Below, piece by piece: positions 1 to 7,728 of a stretch of 64,000 nucleotides of DNA (position 1 is the first letter of the stretch; the number at the start of each line of letters is the position of its first letter). The notes beneath the pieces were generated by a model. It saw only the letters and a list, made by a program, of their open reading frames with translations. It was not told the origin of the DNA and did no database searches. The position numbers and the translations under genes were made by a program. The stretch is from the NCBI RefSeq assembly GCF_900143085.1, contig NZ_FRCZ01000001.1, positions 1 through 64,000 on the forward strand, given 5' to 3'. This DNA comes from Gracilibacillus kekensis (GTDB lineage: Bacteria; Bacillota; Bacilli; Bacillales; Amphibacillaceae).

Positions 1-91
1 AACTATTGTGACAGTTAACATTTTGAGCCTGTTACTCCAATAAACGAATTTTTCACATGAAAGTAATATCATAATGCAACCTCATGCTAGC

Positions 92-306
92 GTTGTATAA
101 TATCAACTTAGCGCAGGCGTCCACTTCGACTCCTGAGGGATTAGCATGATCTGAAGATCCACTTTGACAAGTGTTTTTCTTTTCAAAGTTAGCTGAAGAG
201 CATGCCCCTCGGAAAGCGAAGTGGGCAAGCCGTAGCGGTTGATACGCTCATAATAACTGTCAAAATTACCACGTCAGTTATTGCGCAGTATCTTCCTATT
301 GTGCAA
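92..306 (+). repeat. dispersed intergenic repeat, copy A (~215 bp)
   Basis: This non-coding element has two clear relatives in the window, at 21692-21904 (opposite strand) and 21991-22200. Shared blocks are a GTTGTA start, a GGCGTCCACTT-type block, GAAGATCCACTTT, TTAGCTGAAG, AAGCCGTAGCGG, TCAAAATTACCAC and a GCGCAG...CTTCCTA end. The interior can fold on itself because the CCACTTCG near the left side pairs with CGAAGTGG on the right. No ORF with a ribosome binding site is seen. It looks like a MITE-like or palindromic dispersed repeat; mobility is inferred, not shown. Bases 1-91 hold nothing recognisable. Confidence 0.8.
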
Positions 307-307
307 T

Positions 308-356
308 AAAAAATCCGAAGCTAATTCAAATTCTTATTGAATTAGCTTCGGATTTT
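308..356. terminator. bidirectional rho-independent terminator
   Basis: A perfect hairpin with a stem of about 18 bp (AATCCGAAGCTAATTCAA paired with TTGAATTAGCTTCGGATT) is flanked by an A-run on the left and a T-run on the right. It lies 3' of the YdbC-like gene on the minus strand and would also stop plus-strand transcription out of the repeat. Confidence 0.85.
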
Positions 357-387
357 ACATTTAAATTCTTCTGGTTATTACCGATGC

Positions 388-609
388 TTATGCAGTGATA
401 TATTGCTTAAGTTGCTGCCATTCTTCGGTTGTTAAGGTCACGCCTTTTCCCATTTTTTCATGATCTGGTGACCAGTCACGGATGTCATACTTTGGTTCTC
501 GCTCGTTCCAACTAATTAGATTCACTTCTTTCTTCCAGCCTGACGAGGATTCGGATAGAACTGCTACATGTTCGATTATTTCAAATTTTATTCCTGCCAC
601 TTGAAACAC
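388..609 (-). CDS. YdbC-like PC4 domain protein
   Basis: The 73-residue protein consists almost wholly of a PC4 (transcriptional coactivator p15) fold, as in the Bacillus YdbC family. Seen: the conserved stretch VLSESSSGWKKEVNLISWN, then YDIRDWSPDHEKMGKG and LTTEEW. Family knowledge: YdbC-type proteins are small dimeric single-stranded nucleic acid binders; the cellular role is not settled. An SD-like AGGAGGTG sits just upstream of the ATG. The gene appears monocistronic, followed by the strong terminator at 308-356. Confidence 0.88.
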   Translation of the reverse strand: MFQVAGIKFEIIEHVAVLSESSSGWKKEVNLISWNEREPKYDIRDWSPDHEKMGKGVTLTTEEWQQLKQYITA

Positions 610-692
610 CTCCTATTCTCTTGATTATCTCCTATTTAATCTTCAGACACAAAGCTATTAATAAATTACCTATATGATCTGTTACCATAAAA

Positions 693-743
693 ATCTCCCT
701 TTTTCTTCTTATATCATTATTTTATATGAAGAAAAGGGGAGAT
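693..743 (-). terminator. terminator of the symporter operon
   Basis: A long inverted repeat (ATCTCCCTTTTTCTTC against GAAGAAAAGGGGAGAT, one mismatch) lies just 3' of the minus-strand symporter gene and is followed on that strand by ATTTTTATGG, a short T-run. It fits a rho-independent terminator. Confidence 0.75.
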
Positions 744-749
744 ACAATT

Positions 750-2228
750 TTAGGTTAATTTCTGCTTGTTTTTCATTTTTTCTTTAACGTATCCAATAAA
801 ATCATCTGCTTTCTGCTCTGGTGCTTTCGTTAATAGACTAATAATGATAAACAGGATAGTCGAAAACAGAATTCCCCAAAGACCAGACTTCAAGCCAAAT
901 AATAAACCTCCGGTTGCTTCTATTAAGATCACAATGATGCTACTAACGGATACACTGACAATCACTCCAGCAGCAGTACCTTTTTTCCAGAAAAAAGTAC
1001 CAATAATGGCTGGTACAATTACAATTAAACCTGCCGACGAAGCAACTGATAAGACAGCAATTAAATCTAGTTGTAATTGTGCAAATAAAAAGGCTAATAC
1101 GGCAATCACTGGGATTACCACTTTTCCTACCGCTAATTGTTTCTTATCATTCGCATCTTTTTTTATATTACGATAAACATCTCTTGAGAATAATGAAGAT
1201 AACGTTAATAGAATCGAATCAATAGTAGAAATAGCAGCTGCCATAATACCCACCATAACAATCACACCTAATACTGGTGGAACCAAATCTGACGATAATA
1301 ACATCGGTGTAGCTAAGTCGGCATTTTCAAGATTTGGAAATAAAATAGATGCCGAAAAGCCCCACACAACAGATACAATTGTATAGATAAGTCCAAAAAT
1401 CAAAAAGCCCAATAGCATATGTCTCATGCTCTTTAATGAAGCGGGCATAAATAACCGTTGACTGACTTGCGGATTTGAAATACTAAAGAAAAACCATGGT
1501 ATGGTTAAACCTAAGAAAGTCCAAAAGTTAAAGAATCCATTTCCAGGGACAGCTAATGCCTGAGGGTTATTCTCTTCAATCGAAGCAAAGAACCCACTTA
1601 TCCCTCCGAGACCATTTACAATCATGATCACTACAATGGTTGATGTGATTATCATTAGTAATGATTGAAGTGAGTCTGTCCAAACAACAGAGCGAATACC
1701 TGCAATATATGAGAATACGAGCGCTAATATTGTTGCAATAATAACACCTGTTGTAAATGGAATCGCATCATTCGTTACTCCTTGCAGTAAGTAACCAATT
1801 CCTGTTAATTGTACTGCACTATACGGAATTAGAAATATACAACTTGAGATGGCTGCTACTACTGCTACCCATTTATTTTGATATCGATCCCCTAACATTT
1901 CTGAAGGTGTTACATAGCCATACTTCTTCCCTACCAACCAAAAACGAGGGCCAAAAATTGCTACAAGGGATACACCCATAAAATAAATAATTTCAAAACC
2001 AAACGCGCCAATTCCCCCGTTATATGTTAAACCAGCTAAACCTACTAGCATAAAAGCACTGTAAGTAGTGGCACTATAACTTAATGCCGAGACAAAACCA
2101 TTCAGTTTTCTTTCCCCTAAAAAATAGCCAGACATACTGTTTTGTTTACCATTGCGTGATAAAAATGCGATGACAATAGCAATAACAACGTATATCGCTA
2201 TTGTCGCCCAAACTAATGTGGTACTCAT
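750..2228 (-). CDS. sodium:solute symporter (SSS family)
   Basis: The 492-residue membrane protein has about 13 hydrophobic segments and the N-terminal hallmark GYFLGERKLNGF followed by a Ser/Thr-rich helix SYSATTYSAFMLVG, as in PanF/PutP-type sodium symporters. It should couple sodium entry to uptake of a small organic solute; the substrate cannot be read from the sequence. Its ATG overlaps the stop codon of the small upstream membrane protein by four bases (ATGA), so the two are translationally coupled. Full length for the family. Confidence 0.9.
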   Translation of the reverse strand: MSTTLVWATIAIYVVIAIVIAFLSRNGKQNSMSGYFLGERKLNGFVSALSYSATTYSAFMLVGLAGLTYNGGIGAFGFEIIYFMGVSLVAIFGPRFWLVGKKYGYVTPSEMLGDRYQNKWVAVVAAISSCIFLIPYSAVQLTGIGYLLQGVTNDAIPFTTGVIIATILALVFSYIAGIRSVVWTDSLQSLLMIITSTIVVIMIVNGLGGISGFFASIEENNPQALAVPGNGFFNFWTFLGLTIPWFFFSISNPQVSQRLFMPASLKSMRHMLLGFLIFGLIYTIVSVVWGFSASILFPNLENADLATPMLLSSDLVPPVLGVIVMVGIMAAAISTIDSILLTLSSLFSRDVYRNIKKDANDKKQLAVGKVVIPVIAVLAFLFAQLQLDLIAVLSVASSAGLIVIVPAIIGTFFWKKGTAAGVIVSVSVSSIIVILIEATGGLLFGLKSGLWGILFSTILFIIISLLTKAPEQKADDFIGYVKEKMKNKQKLT

Positions 2229-2413
2229 TCCTCATCCCCCCAACTTTTCGTTAACAAGTAATTTACCAAAATAATCAAGATAGCCAGAATCGTCCATAAT
2301 AAAAAGCTACCATACCATTTGGTAACATTACTTAAAAAGGTATAGGGAATAATATAACCTAGAAATACAATAATCAATATAATAAGTCCCCATGTTTTTT
2401 CTTTTTTATTCAC
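2225..2413 (-). CDS. small two-helix membrane protein paired with the symporter
   Basis: About 62 residues with two hydrophobic helices (roughly residues 6-26 and 32-52 of the short form) and an acidic end GDEE. Small two-helix proteins often precede SSS symporters in one operon and are treated as accessory subunits; that role here is inference. Two GTG codons can start it, at 2422 or 2413. I favour 2413 because it gives MNKKEKTW and lies six bases after AGGTG. The stop overlaps the symporter start. Confidence 0.75.
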   Translation of the reverse strand: MNKKEKTWGLIILIIVFLGYIIPYTFLSNVTKWYGSFLLWTILAILIILVNYLLTKSWGDEE

Positions 2414-2489
2414 TAATTTCACCTATCCTTTCGTGGTCATGACTTTTATTATACACATTATATTACATGTGTAAAGACACTTGTAAATA

Positions 2490-2527
2490 AAAAAATAGTT
2501 ACTTATCTTAGAAAGTAACTATTTTTA
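2490..2527 (-). terminator. terminator of the BCCT gene
   Basis: Hairpin AAATAGTTACTT / AAGTAACTATTT with A-run and T-run on either side, ten bases 3' of the BCCT transporter stop codon on the minus strand. It may act in both directions. Confidence 0.85.
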
Positions 2528-2536
2528 GTAAAACCT

Positions 2537-4159
2537 CTATTCTTTTCGATCGGGATCGTTTTCCTTTAATACTTCTAAGGCAGAACGTTTCTTTTTCTTT
2601 CTCCACCGTTTAATATAGATCGTAGGTGCTTCATAATCATCCGAAGCGGTAATATCACGGTTGGAAGCTTTCATGAATGACCATGCCAACAAGAACATTA
2701 TAAAGATTAGAGGAAATCCCCCAACAATACTTGTAGTCTGCAAGGTATCCAATCCACCCAAAAACATTAACGAAAGTGGCATAATGCATAATGAAAATGC
2801 CCAAAATAATCGATTCCAACGTAATGGTTCATCTTCCACTTCTTTCTGAACGACAGATGCTAGTATGAAGGAAGAAGAATCAAAAGTGGTTGCTAAGAAT
2901 ATGACGGCAAGTATTGTAAATAAACCTACTAATAAATCTGAAAATGGCAATTGAGCGATAATAGCTATAATCGTCGCAGCTGGACCAAACTCATTCATAT
3001 AACTAATGGCATCAAACCCTCCAGTTAATTGTAAATATAATCCAAAGTTGCCCATGATCCCAAAGAAAAGAACACAACCTAATGTACCGTAAACCATCGT
3101 ACCAAATATCATTTCACGAATAGTTCTCCCTCTTGATATTCGTGCCACAAACAAACCTACAAATGGTGCATAAACAAGCCACCACGCCCAATAAAATACA
3201 GTCCATCCTTCTGGAAATCCCGTTTCTGAAAATCCTCCTAAATTACCAAAAGGTTCAGCCCATGTAGCCATTTTAAAAAAGTTATCTAATAATATTCCGA
3301 CCGAATTAAATGTCGTTTCTACAATAAACCTTGTCGGTCCTACTACTAAAATATATGCCAAAATAAACAAAGCCAGCCATAAGTTAATATCACTTAAAAG
3401 TTTGATACCCCGTTTTAACCCGGAATAAGCACTAACAGCAAAGATCGTTGTACAAACTAACATGATGACAGCTTGCACCCATAAAGTTACTGGTATTCCT
3501 GTAAGATGGTTTACCCCTTCTGCAATCATTGGTGTACCTAATGCTAATGTAGTACCTGCTCCACCTAATAGTCCAAATATGAAGAGAATGTCAATCAATT
3601 TACCAAGTGGCCCATCTACCCATTTACCTAATACCGGCCGTATCGCTTCACTTACTTTTAAGACAGGTTTCTTTCGTACATAATAGAAGTAGGCAATTGG
3701 CAATGCTGGTAACGTGTAAATAGCCCAAGCAATTGGACCCCAATGAAATATGCCATATGCCGTTGCCCATTGAATTGCTTCCTGTGATTCCGCTTCTACT
3801 CCAAATGGAGGCCCTTGATAATAGTAGACCCATTCTATTACAGACCAATACAGAATACTAGAACCAATTCCTGCAGCAAATAACATAGCAGCCCATGAGA
3901 AGGAATTAAATTCTGGCTTTTCTCCTTCATTCCCTAATTTCACATGACCGTTTTTACTAAAAGCGACATATAATAAAAAGGAAAAAATGACCAGTCCCAT
4001 CACTAAATACAATACACCAAAATTAGTCGTCATAAATGTATTTGCCATACCAACAAATTCTTTACCTAATTCAGGATAGCGAATAAGTGGAATTGTTACT
4101 ACTAATAATAAAACAAAGGCTCCAATAAACGTTGGCCAATCAATTAATCGTTGTTTCAT
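2537..4159 (-). CDS. BCCT family osmolyte transporter
   Basis: The 540-residue protein has twelve predicted membrane helices and the BCCT signature GWTVFYWAWWLVYAP in the central helix 8 region, followed by FVARISRGRT. Family members (OpuD, BetP, BetL, EctT) import glycine betaine, choline, carnitine or ectoine with sodium or protons in osmotic stress. The Trp-rich box fits a betaine/ectoine carrier, but the substrate is not decided. A charged C-terminal tail (KKKKRSALEVLKENDPDRKE) resembles the cytoplasmic osmosensing tails of the family. Single gene with its own terminator. Confidence 0.93.
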   Translation of the reverse strand: MKQRLIDWPTFIGAFVLLLVVTIPLIRYPELGKEFVGMANTFMTTNFGVLYLVMGLVIFSFLLYVAFSKNGHVKLGNEGEKPEFNSFSWAAMLFAAGIGSSILYWSVIEWVYYYQGPPFGVEAESQEAIQWATAYGIFHWGPIAWAIYTLPALPIAYFYYVRKKPVLKVSEAIRPVLGKWVDGPLGKLIDILFIFGLLGGAGTTLALGTPMIAEGVNHLTGIPVTLWVQAVIMLVCTTIFAVSAYSGLKRGIKLLSDINLWLALFILAYILVVGPTRFIVETTFNSVGILLDNFFKMATWAEPFGNLGGFSETGFPEGWTVFYWAWWLVYAPFVGLFVARISRGRTIREMIFGTMVYGTLGCVLFFGIMGNFGLYLQLTGGFDAISYMNEFGPAATIIAIIAQLPFSDLLVGLFTILAVIFLATTFDSSSFILASVVQKEVEDEPLRWNRLFWAFSLCIMPLSLMFLGGLDTLQTTSIVGGFPLIFIMFLLAWSFMKASNRDITASDDYEAPTIYIKRWRKKKKRSALEVLKENDPDRKE

Positions 4160-4252
4160 GAGATCATGCCTTTCTCTCTAGACTAGTTTTAAGTTACCCA
4201 AAATCCGAAAAACTAATTAAGAAAGGTGATTCTCTATTCATGCAAAAATTAG

Positions 4253-4280
4253 AAAAAGACAACATTATAGTTGCCTTTTT
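4253..4280 (-). terminator. terminator of the small membrane gene at 4284
   Basis: GGCAACTATAATGTTGTC hairpin followed by a T-run on the minus strand, directly 3' of the 59-codon gene. Confidence 0.7.
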
Positions 4281-4283
4281 GAA

Positions 4284-4463
4284 TCAGTTATTCTTTTTAT
4301 TCTGATTACTTATATTTCTGCGTATGTAAATATTCCACCAAATTAACGCAACTGCAATGATCAAGATAACAGCTAATGGAACGTGTATAATACCTGTTAA
4401 GTCCAATATCAGCAATAAAACTAATATCGTTAATAATGGTATTCTTATTTTATTATAGTTCAT
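4284..4463 (-). CDS. small 59-residue membrane protein
   Basis: A short gene read directly from the minus strand: ATG at 4463, TGA at 4284-4286, preceded by GAGGGGG five bases upstream of the start and followed by a terminator. The product begins MNYNKIRIPLLTILVLL and has two hydrophobic helices (residues 9-26 and 28-43), then WWNIYIRR and a basic, Asn/Lys-rich tail. I do not recognise the family. The ribosome binding site, positive-inside tail and own terminator argue that it is a real gene. Confidence 0.72.
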   Translation of the reverse strand: MNYNKIRIPLLTILVLLLILDLTGIIHVPLAVILIIAVALIWWNIYIRRNISNQNKKNN

Positions 4464-4536
4464 ATGATCCCCCTCTAAACCGCTTTCAGCTTAATTATAT
4501 CGTATCATAGAGTGATACTAAATTATACTATTTTCT

Positions 4537-5568
4537 TTATCGAAATTGGATTAGTCGCTTGTTTACTTCTGGAATCACATATTCCACTAATAAATCGATT
4601 GATTTTTTTATTGATGTAAAATCTTGCCCGCCAAAATCAACTTGTGCATGAAATCGATCATGTTTAAAAAGTTGTGATTGGTAGACAATCTTTTCAACTA
4701 GTTGCTGGGGAGTACCTACAAACAGTGAAGACTCCTTACTTGTTATGTATTCAAGATCAGATCTGGCTGCACCCATGGCACCACCAATTCCTTGTTGGGT
4801 TAAATGTTTCCAATAATTAGCGTAATAAGGATAAAACTCATTCATTAATTCTTCTTTCGTTTCACGGATAAAGGTATGTCCTGCTATAGCAACTTGTGGA
4901 TGTTTACCGGTAAACGTGTGACGATATCTTTCAATTAAAGGTAAATATTTTTTAGCAATACCTCCTATCATGACAACGATTAAGCCACATCCGTTTTTAC
5001 CTGCTCGTTCGGCACTTTCAATTGTACCCCCTACACCAATTGCTACAGGTAATTTAGCTTGCAAAGGACGCGGTGCAATTTGTGCATCTGTTAAAGACGG
5101 CCTGTAATTACCCTCCCATGTTAGAGTTTCCTGTTCATTTAAGCGTAAAAAAAGATCTAAATGTTCTTCAAACAGTTGGTCATATTCTCTTTCATTATAA
5201 CCAAATAACGGAAAGGACTCGACGAAAGCTCCTCTACCTGCAGTAAATTCAACACGACCGTTCGATAACAGATCAAGTGTTGCAAAATCCTCGAATAATC
5301 GAACAGGATCAGCAGTATTTAATAGTGATGTTAGAGCTGTTAATTTAATATTTTTGGTTCGTTGTGAAATAGCAGATAACATCATTTGTGGAGAGGATAC
5401 CGCATAGTCTAAGCGGTGATGTTCACCGACCCCGAATATATCAATACCTTTTTGATCGGCATATTGTGCCATTTCAACAATCATATCAACTCGATTGGAT
5501 ACTTGAATCGTTTGCTTTGTTCTTGGATTCTCTAGTAACTCAGCTAATGTATAGACCCCAAATTCCAT
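4537..5568 (-). CDS. LLM class flavin-dependent oxidoreductase
   Basis: The 343-residue protein has a luciferase-like monooxygenase TIM barrel: FGVGEHHRLDY near residue 45, SNGRVEFTAGRGAFVESFPLFG near 100-125, and a GVGGTIESAERAG segment near 178. It would use FMNH2 or F420-like flavin to oxidise an unknown substrate. Its stop is 73 bp from the 59-residue gene, and the next upstream gene (pseudouridine synthase) ends 14 bp before its start, so the two may share a transcript. A second member of the superfamily lies at 46927-47922 and is only distantly similar. Confidence 0.9.
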   Translation of the reverse strand: MEFGVYTLAELLENPRTKQTIQVSNRVDMIVEMAQYADQKGIDIFGVGEHHRLDYAVSSPQMMLSAISQRTKNIKLTALTSLLNTADPVRLFEDFATLDLLSNGRVEFTAGRGAFVESFPLFGYNEREYDQLFEEHLDLFLRLNEQETLTWEGNYRPSLTDAQIAPRPLQAKLPVAIGVGGTIESAERAGKNGCGLIVVMIGGIAKKYLPLIERYRHTFTGKHPQVAIAGHTFIRETKEELMNEFYPYYANYWKHLTQQGIGGAMGAARSDLEYITSKESSLFVGTPQQLVEKIVYQSQLFKHDRFHAQVDFGGQDFTSIKKSIDLLVEYVIPEVNKRLIQFR

Positions 5569-5582
5569 TTCTTACTTCCTTT

Positions 5583-6263
5583 CTATGCTAAAAATTGCTC
5601 CCAATTGGTCCAAGGATGTTCGGATGGCGGATAAGATACCACCTTTGTTTCTTCTTTTCGAATGGGATGGATAAAACCTACTTCATGTGACCATAAAGCA
5701 ATCTGCTGACCAGGTTTATTGACTTTGTTTCCGTATTTCTGATCACCATATAAGGGAAAACCGCGTGATGCAAATTGAACCCGAATCTGGTGGGACCTGC
5801 CCGTAAGTAAGTTGATTTTCACTAAGCTTAACCCATTGCCACTCGCTAACACTTGATAATCAAGCATTGCTTTTTTTGCCTTTTTATTTTTCTTAGACGA
5901 TACACCAACAATATTTTTCTGGACATCTTTATATAAAAAATCAACCAAATGATCTGTTGGTTTTGGTACTCCTCTCACTACAGCAAGATAAGTTTTGGTA
6001 AGTTCATTTTTTCTAATACTATCGGATAACCGTGATGCCGCTTTAGATGTTTTGGCAAAGACCATGGCACCACCTACTGGACGATCCAATCGATGAACAA
6101 GTCCTAAATAAACATTGCCAGGTTTTTGATAACGTATTTTTATATCTTCTTTTAAAATCGATAGAAGATCTTTATCATTGCTTTCATCCAATTGAACTGG
6201 AATATTCACGGGTTTTTCAACCATAAGCAGATGGTTGTCTTCGTGCAAATTTCGAATCTTCAT
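5583..6263 (-). CDS. RluA family pseudouridine synthase
   Basis: The 226-residue enzyme isomerises uridine to pseudouridine in RNA. The catalytic motif GLVHRLDRPVGG puts the catalytic Asp at residue 60, and the C-terminal LLTGRSHQIRVQ and PLYGDQKYG motifs complete the RluA fold. I start it at the ATG at 6263, preceded by AAGGAG at correct spacing; a longer reading frame extends to 6383 but adds 40 residues without family similarity. There is no S4 domain. The RNA target (rRNA or tRNA position) is not determined. Confidence 0.9.
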   Translation of the reverse strand: MKIRNLHEDNHLLMVEKPVNIPVQLDESNDKDLLSILKEDIKIRYQKPGNVYLGLVHRLDRPVGGAMVFAKTSKAASRLSDSIRKNELTKTYLAVVRGVPKPTDHLVDFLYKDVQKNIVGVSSKKNKKAKKAMLDYQVLASGNGLSLVKINLLTGRSHQIRVQFASRGFPLYGDQKYGNKVNKPGQQIALWSHEVGFIHPIRKEETKVVSYPPSEHPWTNWEQFLA

Positions 6264-6423
6264 AGTAAACTCCTTTAGAACCGGTGTTGTTATTATCTTA
6301 ACACAATTAGTTAAAGCAATGCCTGCTTTCAATTCTGTTGAATAAAACCACAGAAAGGGAAAGACAGCAAGAGCAGATATCAATCACCCGTTGCTATACA
6401 ATATCTTCCTGTAATGCATAAAA

Positions 6424-6449
6424 ACCCAAATGATATTCAATCATTTGGA
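6424..6449. terminator. terminator 3' of the CuA lipoprotein gene
   Basis: CCAAATGATT / AATCATTTGG hairpin with GTTTTTA on the minus strand and ATTTTTAT on the plus strand. It serves the minus-strand CuA lipoprotein gene. Confidence 0.7.
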
Positions 6450-6491
6450 TTTTTATAATTTTAGAATTCTGTTTTAACTTTCAGTTTTGTG

Positions 6492-6863
6492 TTATTCGAC
6501 AATTAGTGTGGCAACCATATCGTCGTGTCCTGCACCACACATAACACTACATCTTATCGTATATTCTCCAGGTTCCAGCGTCGCAGAAGCAGAACCTTCA
6601 GAGTCTATTTGAATATCAGTTCCTTCCACTTCAATACCATGGAATCCTTCTTCATTTGAAAGGTTTACAGTTACTTCACCTGCAGGCACTGTATATTCTT
6701 CCTGATCAAATTCCCAGTTCGATGCTTTTATATCAACCACAGCTCCATCTCCACTGGCTGTATCTCCTGTATCACTTGAAGACCCTTCATCATCACCGCC
6801 CCCACAAGCTGCTAATATAAGAACAAGTAATAATGTTGCTAAGCCTAATAGTGTTTTTTTCAT
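6492..6863 (-). CDS. stand-alone CuA cupredoxin lipoprotein
   Basis: A 123-residue lipoprotein: signal peptide ending in the lipobox LAAC with Cys20 as the lipidation site, a Gly/Asp/Ser linker, then a cupredoxin domain from about residue 42. The copper ligands of a CuA centre are all present: His75, then C-SVM-C-GAG-H-DD-M (Cys105, Cys109, His113, Met116). It therefore looks like a soluble copy of cytochrome oxidase subunit II on the outer face of the membrane. It lies divergently next to the ba3 oxidase operon, so it may donate electrons or copper to it; that is inference. A possible Fnr-type site lies in the shared intergenic region. Confidence 0.85.
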   Translation of the reverse strand: MKKTLLGLATLLLVLILAACGGGDDEGSSSDTGDTASGDGAVVDIKASNWEFDQEEYTVPAGEVTVNLSNEEGFHGIEVEGTDIQIDSEGSASATLEPGEYTIRCSVMCGAGHDDMVATLIVE

Positions 6864-6957
6864 GATTTTTTCCCCTTTCTAATCCTTAAAGTATTTTTGC
6901 TATTCTTATCATAATCCTTTTCCTAAGAAAAGGGTATGATTTAAATCACATATAGAG

Positions 6958-6973
6958 TGTGATATTGCTCACT
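6958..6973. promoter_or_regulatory. possible Fnr/Crp-type operator
   Basis: TGTGATATTGCTCACT matches the TGTGA-N6-TCACA dyad of Fnr/Crp-type regulators with one mismatch. It lies between the divergent CuA lipoprotein and ba3 oxidase genes, where oxygen control would make sense. No binding is shown; the assignment rests on the dyad and the context. Confidence 0.45.
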
Positions 6974-7034
6974 ATCTCCAAAATCAAAATAAATTATGCT
7001 TGAAGCAACCACAAAATAGATAGGAGGTTTCAAG

Positions 7035-7154
7035 ATGAGTCCAATTGAAAAAAGCCATTCGATGTCTGGAACAATTGCCTCTGTCACTATTGTTGCACTA
7101 GTTATCATTTTAATGTGGGCAGGGGTTTTCGCTATCTATATGGATAGAGTGTAA
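7035..7154 (+). CDS. cytochrome c oxidase subunit IIa (39 residues)
   Basis: A short gene with AGGAGG ten bases before the ATG. The 39-residue product starts MSPIEKSHSMSGTIA and continues into one membrane helix (about residues 13-35) ending AIYMDRV. This matches the single-helix subunit IIa of ba3-type oxidases, which supplies the helix missing from subunit II. Subunits II and I follow directly downstream on the same strand. Confidence 0.82.
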   Translation: MSPIEKSHSMSGTIASVTIVALVIILMWAGVFAIYMDRV

Positions 7155-7247
7155 TTCACTACTTATTATACCGATAAGTAACTTTTTTTATCTAGTATTA
7201 CGTTACCTTTTTCACAAAATTTTCATAATTAAAGGAGGGATTTATTT

Positions 7248-7715
7248 ATGAACAAGGGGAAGTTAGAAGAAATTTGGATGACAGTAAGTATTGGTGTGTT
7301 AGTTATTTTCATGGTAATCGTTGGTTACCAAACGTTTGCATTGGGAATGGGGCCACCGAGTAACAAGGAAGTGATTGATCCCCAAAAGGTAGACGAAACT
7401 GCACCTTTTGACAATCCTGGATTAAGTAACTCAGGCAATAATAAATACGAATTAGTAATGACTTTAGAAGCTTTTGCATTTACTCCAGGGAATATCGAAG
7501 TACCTGTAGGAGCAGAAGTTGAATTTACGATGACTTCAAAAGATGTTTCCCATGGTGTCCAAATTCCAGGTACCAACTTAAATGCAATGGTATTACCTGG
7601 TCACATTCAAAAAATTACACAAACATTTAATGAACCTGGAGAATATCTCGTATTGTGTAATGAGTATTGTGGGGCTGGTCATCAAGCAATGTTTACGACG
7701 ATTATAGTGAAATAA
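7248..7715 (+). CDS. cbaB: ba3-type cytochrome c oxidase subunit II
   Basis: A 155-residue protein with one N-terminal membrane helix (residues 12-31) and an extracytoplasmic CuA cupredoxin domain. The CuA ligands are His102, Cys137, Glu139 (backbone position), Cys141, His145 and Met148. It takes electrons from cytochrome c or a small copper protein and passes them to subunit I. The single helix is typical of the ba3 type, the second helix being the separate subunit IIa just upstream. AGGAGG lies before the start; subunit I follows after 13 bp. Confidence 0.92.
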   Translation: MNKGKLEEIWMTVSIGVLVIFMVIVGYQTFALGMGPPSNKEVIDPQKVDETAPFDNPGLSNSGNNKYELVMTLEAFAFTPGNIEVPVGAEVEFTMTSKDVSHGVQIPGTNLNAMVLPGHIQKITQTFNEPGEYLVLCNEYCGAGHQAMFTTIIVK

Positions 7716-7728
7716 GGAGGGATCAACC

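Noticed and set aside
5583-6383. Longer 266-residue start for the pseudouridine synthase
   Set aside because: The extra 40 residues match nothing in the family, and AAGGAG lies at the correct distance before the ATG at 6263.
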